Positions 33,759-44,019 of a DNA stretch of 64,000 nt are shown here, in pieces. Under the pieces are notes generated by a model. The model was not told the DNA's origin. It saw nothing but the letters and a program-made list of their open reading frames with translations, and made no database searches. The translations under genes and the position numbers were made by a program. Source of the stretch: Phytophthora quininea (lineage: Eukaryota; Oomycota; Peronosporomycetes; Peronosporales; Peronosporaceae); the NCBI GenBank assembly GCA_011947345.1, contig JAAVTG010000152.1, positions 124,001 to 188,000 on the forward strand, written 5' to 3'. Numbering within the stretch: position 1 is the stretch's first letter; every line of letters begins with the position of its first letter.

Positions 33759-36447
33759 AAGATTTAACTGGCACAAAGAAACTCACTTGAGTGACATTGT
33801 TAGCCCGTTTAATGACAGAGGTCGTATCCAAGAAAATCGCAACGCAGGCGGCTTCGTGGAGAGATGACATCCCTCGCGGACGACTCAGCACCTGATGCAC
33901 ATGAACCCGACGGTCCAGGCCCCGTTCCACTTTACTACAAAATGAAGCCCCAACACAACCCAGAGTTTTGGCAGTTTATCAACCTTGTCGCGAAGTACAA
34001 ATATCACGGCGTTCCCCACCAGAAACTGCGAACGAAACATGCGGTATACTCATGGTGCTCAGTATGCAAAAAAAAAAGTATTTACTGCACGAAGGGTGAG
34101 ATCAGTGATGTCAGGAAGCATATGATGTCGAAGCACGCCCGGAAACTGGGGAGATTTCTTGATACAATGCGTGAGGCGCATCAAAGTGCAGCCTAGCGCT
34201 CGCTCAATCCTGATTTTGTCTGGTGTGCCGAACCACCGAGAGAAAAAGACGAAGACGAACGTCTCAAGAGATCAGCAGACTCATGCAAACCGACTACTAG
34301 CAAAATGGACTGCTACGAGCTTGCGCCCAATCGCGATCGTTGAAGACCAGGGCTTCCAAGACTACGTGAGCTATGTAATGGGAGATGTTGGTGGCTGGGA
34401 ACTCAAAATCCCGTCGCGAACCGAAGTGCGCGGGGATATTATGGAGCTAGCAGATGGGCTTCGCAACAAGCTGAAAGACCGCCTAGCACACGAATGCCGT
34501 TATTACTCATTAACGGTGGATATCTGGACAGATCACGCTCAGCGGAGTTACATGGGTGTTACGATATACTACATTGACGACGACTTTTATGCTGCCAGCT
34601 GCACGTTAGAAGTGCTGCCGTTTCCTGGTAAACACACAAGAGAAGCTATTGCCGCTGCAACGAACTTGGCTAATTGGGGTTTGGATCAGAGGTATTGTGA
34701 AAAGGTTCTTCGTGGTGGTGGGTCAAATGGAGTTGCGGCTTGTGATATCTCGAGTATCCCTCAAATGCATTGTGTTGCTCACTGCTTGTGCCTGGTCATT
34801 GGCGACGCTCTGCTCAAGCAAAAAACAAAAGAAAGACAATAAACAAAAGCAAAGGAAGTCAAAATCAACACAGCCAAATAGTTCTACAGCAAATACTGCT
34901 GGTACAGCTGGCGTGGCAAATTCAGAGGCGAATGATACCGGCGGTGTCCCAACCATTTCGTTGTTTCGGCCATTCCACGCCCCAGTCGTAGGTCAAACAA
35001 CAACAGTTGAGCCGATTTCAAATACTGATACCAGTGTTGATCGTGGTGCTGATGTCAATGATGTTGATAGCGTAGGTCTAGACGACACAAATGTGGAAAC
35101 CGCTGGCACTGTCGCTGATGAGATTGGCGACGATGAGCCTGGCGATCGTGAGATTAGCGATGATGATAACGCCGCTTTGACGTGCGGAGAGGATTTTGAG
35201 ATTGAATTGATGATGATCGCGCCGCAATTGTTCACTTTGTGAAACCGCATGTGATGCAATTGATGAGTATTTAGCCGAAGTGACAACCGAGGCATCGTCA
35301 ACCGATAAAAATGGCGTTAGTTTGGAAGCTCTCAACCAAATGCGGGCAACGGTACAAGTATTTTGTAAGCTGGCATCGTATTTTCACCACTCATCCAAAG
35401 GAACATCACGGTTGAAAATAATTCAGGAGCGCTGTAAAACAGACATAGAACTCAATCTGATTCTTGATTGTCCGACACGATGGAGCAGTTGCAACACAAT
35501 GCTACAGCGTTTTATCGGTTTGGAAGAAGTTGCCTATAAGTGTTTCCAATATTTTGAGTCAGCTGAAGGCCGTAAGGAGTTTATTTGATGTAAAATTGGC
35601 CAGGTCAAAGCTGGAAGAATGGTTATCGATACGGTGCCTGTGGCGTTTATTGGGACCTTTCGCAAGCGCGTCGCAAATGCTTAGTGGTCAAACCTACCCA
35701 ACTCTAGCTTTAACGCTTCCCCGTCTGCGCTACATATACGACTCGTGGTGCGATGAAACGTTTAAAGAAGAAGAAGCGAAAGCTGGGAGTTCAGCTTTTG
35801 TTGCTGCAACGATTGCACGGATGGATTGCGTACGGAAAACTTTACTTGGATTACTCAGGTCGCGATTTACAATAGTTAGCAGCGAGTTACTTTGGATAAC
35901 GCTTTTGGGTCCTCTCTATGCGAGTCTCAGTCGTTTGACTGCAGTGAGAGGACTACAGCACACAATGAAGTAGTAGATGCAGCTTAAAGCTGCTTCAGAC
36001 ACACCTGTGGCAACTCCACAACAGACACCATCCCGAGTATCAGCCTAACAAAATGACATGAATAAGCTAGTCAATTCTTTACGAGGCGAAGGTGGCCATG
36101 CTTCAAGCCAGTCAACGCACCCCGGTGTTTCCGATACCAAAGCAAAAATACGGAGTGATCTGTGTCCACACCTTAGTCGAACTGTGGAAATCAAGATAAC
36201 GTCGAAGACAAATGCTTTCAAATGGTGGCAATCAAATTGTGATAGTTTTCCTCCCTTGGCTCGCTGGCTAGAGAATGGTCAGTTTGTGTTGCAACTTCTG
36301 TGCCATCCGAACGTGTTTTCTCAACGGGAGAGAACGTTGCCACTGTAAAAATATGTGCGCTGAACACAGGGTTTGTCAATGACATTGTCTTCAATAGCGC
36401 AACTGCGTAGGGCATTGACAGCGATTTGTACGTTGTATTCACCTCAT
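33759..36447 (+). mobile_element. hAT transposon copy 1
   Basis: Transposase frames from ATG 33864: BED-type zinc finger (WCSVCKKKSIYC...HMMSKH), TAG at 34194, then 34159-34842 with the catalytic-domain start YYSLTVDIWTDHAQRSYMGV and the conserved MHCVAHCLCLVIGDAL, an acidic Thr/Asp-rich insert (34900-35240), LDCPTRWSSCNTMLQRF, LPRLRYIYDSWCDE and the C-terminal dimerisation region (FKWWQSNCDSFPPLARW, SQRERTLPL). Several breaks coincide with A/T runs. The match to copy 2 starts at AAGATTTAACTGGC (~33759) and ends near GTATTCACCTCATA (~36447). No clear TIR is recognisable at the 3' end. Confidence 0.85.
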
Positions 36448-36570
36448 AAGTTCTCGACGTTGTTTGTCTTTTAAAAAGGAAAGGAACTGCTTCAATCTTG
36501 AGCTTCTTCTGCGTCTATGGGAGTGCTTAAATGAGACCTCCGTGTCTTGCAGCTTCTGGAATGTGGCAGA
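36440..36570 (-). repeat. Segment inversely repeated at 53020-53160
   Basis: The reverse complement of this stretch (AAGCTGCAAGACACGGAGGT, CACTCCCATAGACGCAG, CAGTTCCTTTCC) matches 53020-53160 base for base over most of its length. It abuts the 3' boundary of hAT copy 1. Confidence 0.7.
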
Positions 36571-37239
36571 GTGGATGTACGAAAATCGCTGATCGCACGG
36601 TACACTTGCACACGGCGCCCGAGACTACCGACTAAGGAGGGGTACTCCGATATCCGTGGGATGCTGAATGCAGCTCACCTTGTGTACGCGCCGGTGGGGC
36701 TGGTCGCTCTCCTTAGATGACTCGAGGGAGATATGCGCCTGGGTCAAGTCGAGCCTTCTTAGCGAGATGATGAAACCTTGGTCACTGCGCGGAAATCCTC
36801 ACGCAGCGCCGGATGGGGTTGTCAACTGTCATCGAGTCTCACGAGATCACGGGTCGACGGGATAGACGCCCTGGAGTTGCCTTCGCGCGATGTGATGGCC
36901 TTGTCCCTTTCCAGTTGCTTGCCGCTTCCTTTAGCGGGGGACTTGAGCTGAGAGTCGATGGGGCTGGCCAAGCTATCCAATACCCACCGCACTTCCGTAG
37001 CAGGGTCGAATCTTCTTGTCTTGGGTGGGCCAATGTAGTTTCCCGTGCCCAGACTTGATTCCGAAGGCGACTTGTGTCTTAGAAGGTAAAACGAAATCTG
37101 TTTGTGTTATCCTATCCTAAAGTTTTTCCTACGAGCTTCCGTCTGGCGTACCTCGACACGTATTTCTGTACCCCTCCTGGATACCTTGTACTGGATTCTT
37201 TCCTGCTGCGTAGACTGGCTCCTTTGGTAAGGGTCAATA
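36571..37239. repeat. LTR-like repeat related to 41990-42200
   Basis: Words ACCGACTAAGGAGGGGTACT and CCGATATCCGT at 36625-36660 recur at 42030-42062 in the same orientation, followed by a similar GCTGAA context. No coding capacity. Probably a fragment of an LTR of an unplaced family. Confidence 0.5.
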
Positions 37240-37560
37240 GGGATCATCCCGCATCTATCGCGCAAGATCGAAATCACAAGACCAGGATCACAAGATCATG
37301 ATCTCAAGATCAGGATTAAAATACCGCTTGTCTTCATTCCCGAGATGTGGTATGTCTTCTTCGAGATCAAGATCATTCGATCCTACGATCGGGATCACCT
37401 GTTTCCAAGATCGTAGAATAGTGATCCAGCGTCGGCAATATTTCTGATGTGGGTCGAGATCGAGATCTGAGTCTAGATCACAATCTAGGTCCATCTTCAT
37501 TGATCTTGAATATAGATCCTCAATCTTCAGCTTGAACTGGATTTTGGGGATCAGATCAGA
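37240..37560. repeat. GATC-dense segment
   Basis: About 20 GATC tetranucleotides in ~320 bp (roughly one expected by chance), mostly as AAGATCA-, GGATCA- or GAGATC-type words on both strands. No ORF of note; probably decayed short tandem units inside an LTR-like repeat. Confidence 0.75.
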
Positions 37561-37676
37561 TTCGTACTCATATTTTGGTACCGCTTTACCACAACCGCCC
37601 CCTGACTGCGCGTCGATCACACGGCGACCGCGCGCAGTTCACATTCGCAATCTTCGTGTGATACTACCGCGTCGCC

Positions 37677-38821
37677 ATGCCCACGTCTCCTTTTGCCAAG
37701 CCCGTGCCTTCTGCGGCCAAGCTGGTGCCTCCTAATGCTGGCCTAGTGTCTGCAGTAACCAAGTCAATTCCCGCCGCTGTCGGGCCGCCCCCAACCGTCA
37801 GTCCTGTGCCTGCTGCTGGTGGCCTCGAAGTTGGGTCTGTGCCTGCTACTGCTGTCGAGCCACCATCTTCCGCGGGCGCACTGCTCGGGCTGATCCCCTC
37901 GTCGTCACAACTGCGCCTGCTAACACCGGTCCAACACTGCCCGATGTCCGTCCTGCAGATGCTGATTGTGACTGTGCTGGTCCAGCTGTCGACCCTGAAT
38001 TCGTCGCACTCATCCTGCAGCTACTGGTGCTGACCCCACGGGGTGGTATTGGTCCAGTTGCTGGTGTTACTCCCGCAGCTCCTGTTGGTTTTATTTCCGA
38101 TAATCTCGTGTTCGCTTCCGCGGTTGGACCATTGTCTTCTGCTGTCGTCAACTCTTTGTTGTTGAATGCCACGCTCAGACCGGTGTCTCCTGTAAATGAT
38201 GGTGGTGATTCGAGAACTACTGCTACCGATGCGGCAATCACCGAAATTACGATTTCTGTGGTCGATGAATCTGACGGTTGTGTCTTCGATCCGACTGGGG
38301 CTGCCCAAGTAGGTCCTGCGTCTACTAGCCGAGTTGTACACGCTGGTAGTATTGCAATTCTTGCAACTAGCCTCGTGGCTTCTGCCGCAATTGTCCCGAG
38401 GTCTTCTGCTGCCAACACTACTTGTCGTGACGGCCATACGGCTAACCCCAAGCCCAGAGATCTAGCGTCCGTTACCGGCCAATCTTCGTCCGCGAAGGCT
38501 ATACCATCTGTGATCGACAGCGTTGCTGGACGGATCGCCAATGAAACTATCAATACTTCTGCTAACGTCAATGGCGAAGAGATCACCACCGATTTTGCAA
38601 CAGCGAATGTTTCGGATTGTGGAGACGCTTGTGCTGCCCTCGAACCAAATGCTGTCTTGCTCCCTGCCGGACGAGCTAGGACTTATCCACCATGTGTCCC
38701 GCCCGAGACCCTCGCGGCCCATGTTGCCGTGACTACGGCTACAATCAATGCCATCCTGGAGCTCTCTGCTGCCTTGGCTACGGCTGTGCATCCTGCAGAG
38801 CCATCTCCCGTAGACTCGTAA
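37677..38821 (+). CDS. Ala/Val/Pro/Thr-rich protein of unknown function, one frameshift
   Basis: ATG 37677 opens a Pro/Ala/Val-rich N-terminus (AKPVPSAAKLVPPNAGLVSA). Near 37885 the good frame shifts by one base (ADPLVVTTAPANTG) and joins the long ORF 38027-38821, rich in Ala, Val, Thr and Ser with periodic SAV/ASV words, up to TAA. No signal peptide, membrane helix or known domain. The mirror ORF on the minus strand (37846-38589) is equally long, a by-product of the low-complexity composition. Could be a gag-like protein of an unrecognised element; function unknown. Confidence 0.35.
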
Positions 38822-39500
38822 GGTTCAGTGCCAATCACCGCTGATTGTCTCGTGGTTGAGGGTTCATTCGTGTCTTCAGCTTCGAGCAGAATATGCCTTC
38901 GTCACGCTTCCACGCCTGCTACTCGAACTGTTCAGCCGAGAACGGATCTCAATGACAGCTATTTGGTCCCACCTAAAATGTAGTAGAGGCAGCATCATGC
39001 CGTTTTTCTCGATGGTATGAGATTTTTTTGTTTTCCAAGACGCTCAGGGCGACAAAATATTTTGGTCTGAGGGTATACCTCGTCGACAGCAATTGGGAAT
39101 TCCAGTCGATTCTTCGAGCTACCCCGAGATTTAGGCTACCAACCAGTGTGTTTTACGGCTCGATAAGTGACTCCGGTCCTGATATCAACTAGATGATGAG
39201 GATGGGCGTTCATCTCCAACGGGATTGATGCATGCCACATACCACAAACACTGCTACCAAAACCACATTTCATATCGTCCCTCTGCGTGAGGCTTTGCCC
39301 GCCACATAACTGGTCTCGCATCAATCATACAACATTCTAGCGCAAGCGGCGGATGACCTTAGCAAGGCCATGTCGGATGACATCTGAGGTGTGATCTCGC
39401 CAAGTTCCCTGATGTTTACGACGCGCATTACCGGGTTGTCATGGAGAATCGCAAGGTGTTCCTCCAATGATCCGAGGCCGATAGCACTTCTCGTCGCAAG
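38822..39500. other. Decayed coding-like interval
   Basis: Short plus-strand pieces such as FPDVYDAHYRVVMENRKVF (~39400-39460) look coding but are separated by stops. No family recognised. Probably continuous with 39500-40154. Confidence 0.3.
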
Positions 39501-40154
39501 GCCAAGCTAGATGCCAGCGTGGGGTGTCTCGAGTTTCTCGACCTTTGTATCGAAACGTGAGGATGCTACGGCTTCCTGCGTCTCCACAAACGCCGCGGCG
39601 AACACAACTTTATGCTTTGGCTTGGTGGGCAGCTCGGGCGCAATGCAGACAAGCTTCCAGTATTGGAGGTCGCGAAGTACCATTTCTCTTGGATCTGGCT
39701 GTCCAAATCGCTGACGATCCCATTGCTTACTCGGCAATTATCGGACGAGCTCCAAACCCCGAGTTCGCTGATTATGACATCTACCCGGCTTTTACCAATG
39801 CGGCGGATTCCAATGCTAAGTCCCGCCTGCGTCTTTCGGACGGTCGCTCGCAATATTCCGCCACGATGCAGACTCCAACGTCAAGGCACATGCCCATTGG
39901 CTGGACAATACATCGAACGGGGAGAAGCTCTTGCCCAGCGGCAACATCGCCAAGCTCGTCCCAGACATTGACGCGTATACGTCACCGCCTGAGGCTTGCT
40001 GCCGCGCTGACACTGGCACCGACGATTCGGACTTCGAGGACGACGACGGAGCGACCACGGTAAGACGGAGGCCGATGACTCGGACGCATCCGAAGGCAAA
40101 GGGACTGACGTTGACCGCACCTAAGCCGCCGAAACGTCGCCGCAGAAAACATTG
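39501..40154 (+). pseudogene. Unrecognised degenerate ORF with acidic/basic tail
   Basis: Three overlapping plus frames; the last (39931-40154) reads GNIAKLVPDIDAYTSPPEAC, an acidic DSDFEDDDG stretch and a basic nuclear-localisation-like end PKPPKRRRRKH. Upstream frames contribute RQLSDELQTPSSLIMTST or IIGRAPNPEFADYD. The tail suggests a nuclear DNA-associated protein, possibly TE-encoded; inferred only. Confidence 0.35.
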
Positions 40155-40216
40155 AAGTTCACAAAGTCGTTATCCTTAAAAAAAAATCCTCCAAGTGACC
40201 GTTCCGATTCGCGTTT

Positions 40217-40716
40217 TGAAGTAGTTTAGCGTTATTGCGTCGCGTTAAATAGTCTCGTTTATCTTTCAATAACAGTTTTCGTTCCCTTCCCAGCATAACC
40301 TTGTTCAAAGTGCAAACGATTTTCTATCGTTCTCATCGCACCAAGTGCAGCGGGGCTGCGTAGCGGTGCACGAGCACAGAGGAAGACGTAGGACTCCCCG
40401 AGTCTGTCTCTTTAGGCGTCCCGCCTTCGGTTCTATACAAGAACCCAGTACAGTCCCGTAAGTAGGACTCGCAGAGTCCGTGTCCCTTAAAACAAGGACA
40501 ACACTAATTAACTGCAAAAATAGAACTGAATTGAATTGTTATCTGACCTTGCTTGTAAATGTATAGACTAAACTATATAGCATAGTTAATCTAAGAATAT
40601 GTAAATGAGTGGTGGAGAGCTAATGGCTACAGAGTCAAAACTCTACACACGATTAAGAGTTTTGTGTAACCTCTAAGGTCAACGCACGGGCGTGACTTTC
40701 GTGTAACCCCGTTACA
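40217..40716 (-). repeat. Gypsy 3' LTR, minus orientation
   Basis: In reverse complement it begins TGTAACGGGGTTACAC and ends ACTACTTCA, 500 bp. Its position just 3' of a minus-strand integrase end fits a 3' LTR. It includes paired words (GGACACGGACTCTGCGAGTC and GACTCGGGGAGTC) and a T-rich U5. Flanks are CGTTT and CCAAG, so no TSD can be claimed. Confidence 0.65.
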
Positions 40717-40839
40717 CCAAGAGACCGCAATATCTTCGGAATCAATAGCAAATCCATATGTAAATGAGAGAGACAAAATCATTCACTTCCACCAGAACTC
40801 AATTTCCTTCTTCAATCTCCCCATTGCGTCCTGCTCAGC

Positions 40840-41790
40840 ATCTTCGAGGGCGGAGTGCTGCATTTTCACGCTCATTATAGCAGCAACTTATCTTCATCCA
40901 CCACAGTGTTGGCCTCTTACAACCACAGGCTCTGGCGCAGTGGTTGTTGGTTGTTCTGTTGTCGTTTCTCGGCCTCGAGCGGTTTCGATAACATTTTGCA
41001 CATCGACAGCAATTCAGAAGACTGCGCACAATGTATTGAGTAATCGGCAGGCCGTGCCAAAAATGATTCTTGACCTTTCATGACACGCTTCGCCACCACC
41101 TCAACGATGGGTCATCACCTCCAGCGATAGCCAAGTTGCCATCTCCAATTACGTGACTCTCAGCATAGCTAGTGACAGGCAAATTATCTTCTTCCACAGG
41201 CCCTAGTTCTTGATCCAACATTTGATCTCCAAAAGCAGGAACTTCGTCGTTATGAGGCCGCGTCCACCGTCCGCTGAAACCCTTCAAACGATTGACGATG
41301 ACGATGACAACTCTTACTGGATGCGAAGGAGTCGAAATATGGCATGCGTTAGGCCCTATCTTGGTGACGACTCGGTATGGACCGTGTCACCAGAAGGCCA
41401 ACTTCCTGATCTTGCGCTCGTTCCACCTCGCCCTAGAGAACTGAAAAGCCCTCCTTCCTCGAACTTCATTGCCCTCTGTTTACGTAACCGTATCTCATGT
41501 CTGTCCTGAGCTTTGAGTAGCTGTCGCTTCACAAACCTTTGCGAGTCTTTGAAGGACCGATGCAGTTCTCGTCGATACAATGCTACCTCGTCACTCGCCC
41601 AGCGCTCGTTCGTGTTGAGGAAATCCAAGTCAATTGGGAGGACGGAGTCTCGACCGCACAAGCTGAAGAACGGCGAGTCCCCAATCGCTTCGTAATACGC
41701 TGTCCTGTAGGCAAACAACATCGTCTCACTCCATCTGACTCTCGTCAATATACATGCGCAGCATCGGCAACAGCGTAAAATCGAATTATT
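40840..41790 (-). mobile_element. Gypsy integrase C-terminal fragment
   Basis: 130 codons (41748-41356) match the integrase tail of oomycete Gypsy elements: LFAYRTAYYEAIGDSPFF, LCGRDSVLPIDLDFLN, VKRQLLKAQDRHEIRLRKQ. Further minus frames give RVVTKIGPNACHI-type and VTSYAESHVIGDGN/LEVVAKRVMKGQ segments, equivalent to the chromodomain-like end. The 5' part is missing; the next repeat begins by 41990. Confidence 0.75.
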
Positions 41791-41989
41791 TTACGAGTCT
41801 ATGTCGCTGTGTTCAACGTCGCCACCAGAAAACTTCGGCCTACCTCCTGAAATAGTCGACAAAAACATAAACCTGTTTTCACGAGGTGATTCTACCAACA
41901 GGCCAACATTGTTCACCACGATTAACGAGAAAGGTCCTGGCAGCTTCTGCAGGGGCAACGGCTGCATGAAACCGTTCCTGTAAGTGTAG

Positions 41990-42212
41990 CGTAGCGGAAT
42001 TTAACGAAATCCGCTTCCACTGCGCCCAGGCACCGACTAACGGAGGGGTACTCCGATATCCGTCAGGGTGCTGAAGTTGTGCTCACTTTGTCCGTCGGCA
42101 GGCTGGATCTACTCTTCAGGTGCATCGAAGATGCTTGTTCTATCGGGAAGAACTGTCTTAGCGAGACGTAAGAGGGTTGACACAGCGCGTGAATCTTCAC
42201 TCTGCATCATAG
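41990..42212 (+). repeat. LTR-like repeat fragment into which the next LTR inserted
   Basis: Shares CACCGACTAACGGAGGGGTA and CCGATATCCGT with 36625-36660. Truncated exactly at 42212 by the TGACACGATGC start of the next LTR. Confidence 0.5.
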
Positions 42213-43953
42213 TGACACGATGCGCTCTTTACTTTCAGCGATCACGACTGTTGATTGGTTTAGGTGGAGTGTAAGAGGGTGATTGGCTGGAAGCCAACGC
42301 GACAGGGTGTGGAATTTTGTGGAGAAGGATTGGCGTAGCTGGATGTCTGAAGGGTGTTCCGGTGACGGCCGTGGTCTTGGCCAGGAAGTGTCGACTCCTG
42401 GATGTGCATTCCCAGGAGTCCATGAGCACTCGGTCCTGGTCATCGTTGCCGAGTGTGCGAGTTGCTATTAAGTCAGCGATCAAACTTCTGCTGTGAAATG
42501 TATCCAACAGAGAGATCTCGCTTTGGCCGTTTGAAAATTATATGGGACCCCACCAAGAATCAAATTACAAGTGCCAGCGTGTGACTGTGATGGATGTAGG
42601 CCCTGACATTAGCAAGCTCTGTGAAGAACTCCCAGGTCCAGGTCACATATCCTGGATCACAAGATATCTACTCCTGAAGTCGCCAGATCCTGAGATCCTG
42701 AGATTCTGAGACCCAGAACTTCGGGTCTCAGGTGGGGCCTTGGACATTGCCGCAATTTATTACGATTTGTAGTCGATTGGCAGTACCGTGGTCCCCGGAT
42801 TGACTTTTGTGCCCCATGGTGCCCCCTTGTGTGCGAAATGGTGCGATCTTTGCGCGAAGGGACGTGTTGCTAAATGGGGGACGACTATTCGCAGGTTGCA
42901 ACCAGCCAGCCCGCTGAGTACCATACTGAAACCAAGTCAAAAGTTGTGTGGACCACATAACATAGAAAAGATGATAGCGATTAACTATAACAGAGTTCAT
43001 TTGTCTGTGTCAAGTGCAAGTCGTCGCTGCCGCCGGTGTTGGTGGCGCGCCTTCCTGTCCTTCTGCGCGCGCAAGGCCCGCGTTAGCTCGCCCAGCAAAG
43101 GAGTGCGAGCAGGCCCAGGTGTCCTACCGTCGTGCGCCACGGACCGCGTCTGCAAGAGCGTCGCGGGACTCCAACCGTAGTCAAGTCGAGTTGGGTTGGA
43201 GGTCCTGGACGCGCGCCGCGAGCCAGGGACAAGCCCCCGCCCATTCCATATATTAGTTGGGCGGGTGAAGGCTTGTCCATTTCATATTCAGAGATCCTGA
43301 ACTCCTGGACGTGCAGTCGGAGTCTGGATTCGTGAGTGGAGACTGCAGTGTGGATCGACGACCAAGGGCGTGTACCGACAAGTGAATTTCCCACTTCGGG
43401 GTGCGGGGGTGCGGGGTGCGGGGGTGCGGGGGTGCGCATAACGACAGGTGCCTGGGACTTTGCTGGTTGCCCCGGGCTTGAAGCCTAACTGAGACCAGCC
43501 CAAGTCCTCGGCTCAAGAACAACCTACATATCGTGACGTATCTAGGAACTCTGTATTTGGTTATTTCTGCTATTGTTTGGAATGCTTTGTGTCTAGAAGT
43601 CTGGATTCCTGGATAACGACCTTGGACTCCTCGATTTCACGTCTGGATCAGATGGATTTCAAGTGGGGGTCCTGGATATATGTTTGCTTTCGTGGAGTTT
43701 GGAGTCGTGCCGCTCGAGACCAGCCTCAACACATTCGACTTCTCCAAGATTCAACGGCGGTGGACGGTGTCTCGGGGTTAACCGAACCCATAGGGATTGC
43801 ACTAGGTACACCCCGCCCGAACACATTCCTGGATCTCGGATATTCGAGATCAGGGCGTCAGCGTTCGGGGTATCTTCGATTTCAAGGTACATATATTAAT
43901 TTATCCGGGCCACTATACCTTTTGGGCGATCAAGGAACACCGACCTCGTCTCA
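42213..43953 (+). repeat. 5' LTR, 1741 bp
   Basis: Begins TGACACGATGCGCTC and ends ACCTCGTCTCA, two bases before the primer-binding site, so orientation and 3' boundary are firm. The inverted copy at 5627-7315 fixes the 5' boundary. Carries a five-run G array (43398-43432) and many CTGGA/CCTGGATC words. No 3' LTR in the window. Confidence 0.9.
43398..43432 (+). repeat. Tandem GGGGTGC array, potential G-quadruplex
   Basis: Five runs of 4-5 G (43398-43401, 43405-43409, 43413-43416, 43420-43424, 43428-43432) separated by TGC. This fits the canonical G4 pattern with 3-nt loops. The equivalent site in the LTR at 5627-7315 (6135-6148) has only two runs. Confidence 0.8.
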
Positions 43954-43955
43954 AC

Positions 43956-43983
43956 TGGTGCGCGTGCCCGGATTCGAACCAGG
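43956..43983 (+). promoter_or_regulatory. tRNA primer-binding site, unusually long
   Basis: TGGTGCGCGTGCCCGGATTC followed by GAACCAGG is complementary to a tRNA 3' end including CCA, a CACGCGC acceptor strand and a full T-arm (stem CCTGG/CCGGG around TTCGAAT). Typical PBSs match 8-18 nt; here at least 28 nt are tRNA-like. Starts two bases after the LTR. Confidence 0.85.
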
Positions 43984-44019
43984 GATTTCACCGCAGTTGG
44001 ATTTTGAAGACAGTTAACT

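Noticed and set aside
37846..38589. 247-codon minus-strand ORF
   Set aside because: Mirror of the low-complexity plus ORF; the plus frame extends farther on both sides and has a start and stop that fit.
43956..43983. tRNA gene
   Set aside because: Only the antisense of a 3' half is present, directly after an LTR and before gag; it is a primer-binding site, with no anticodon or D arm.
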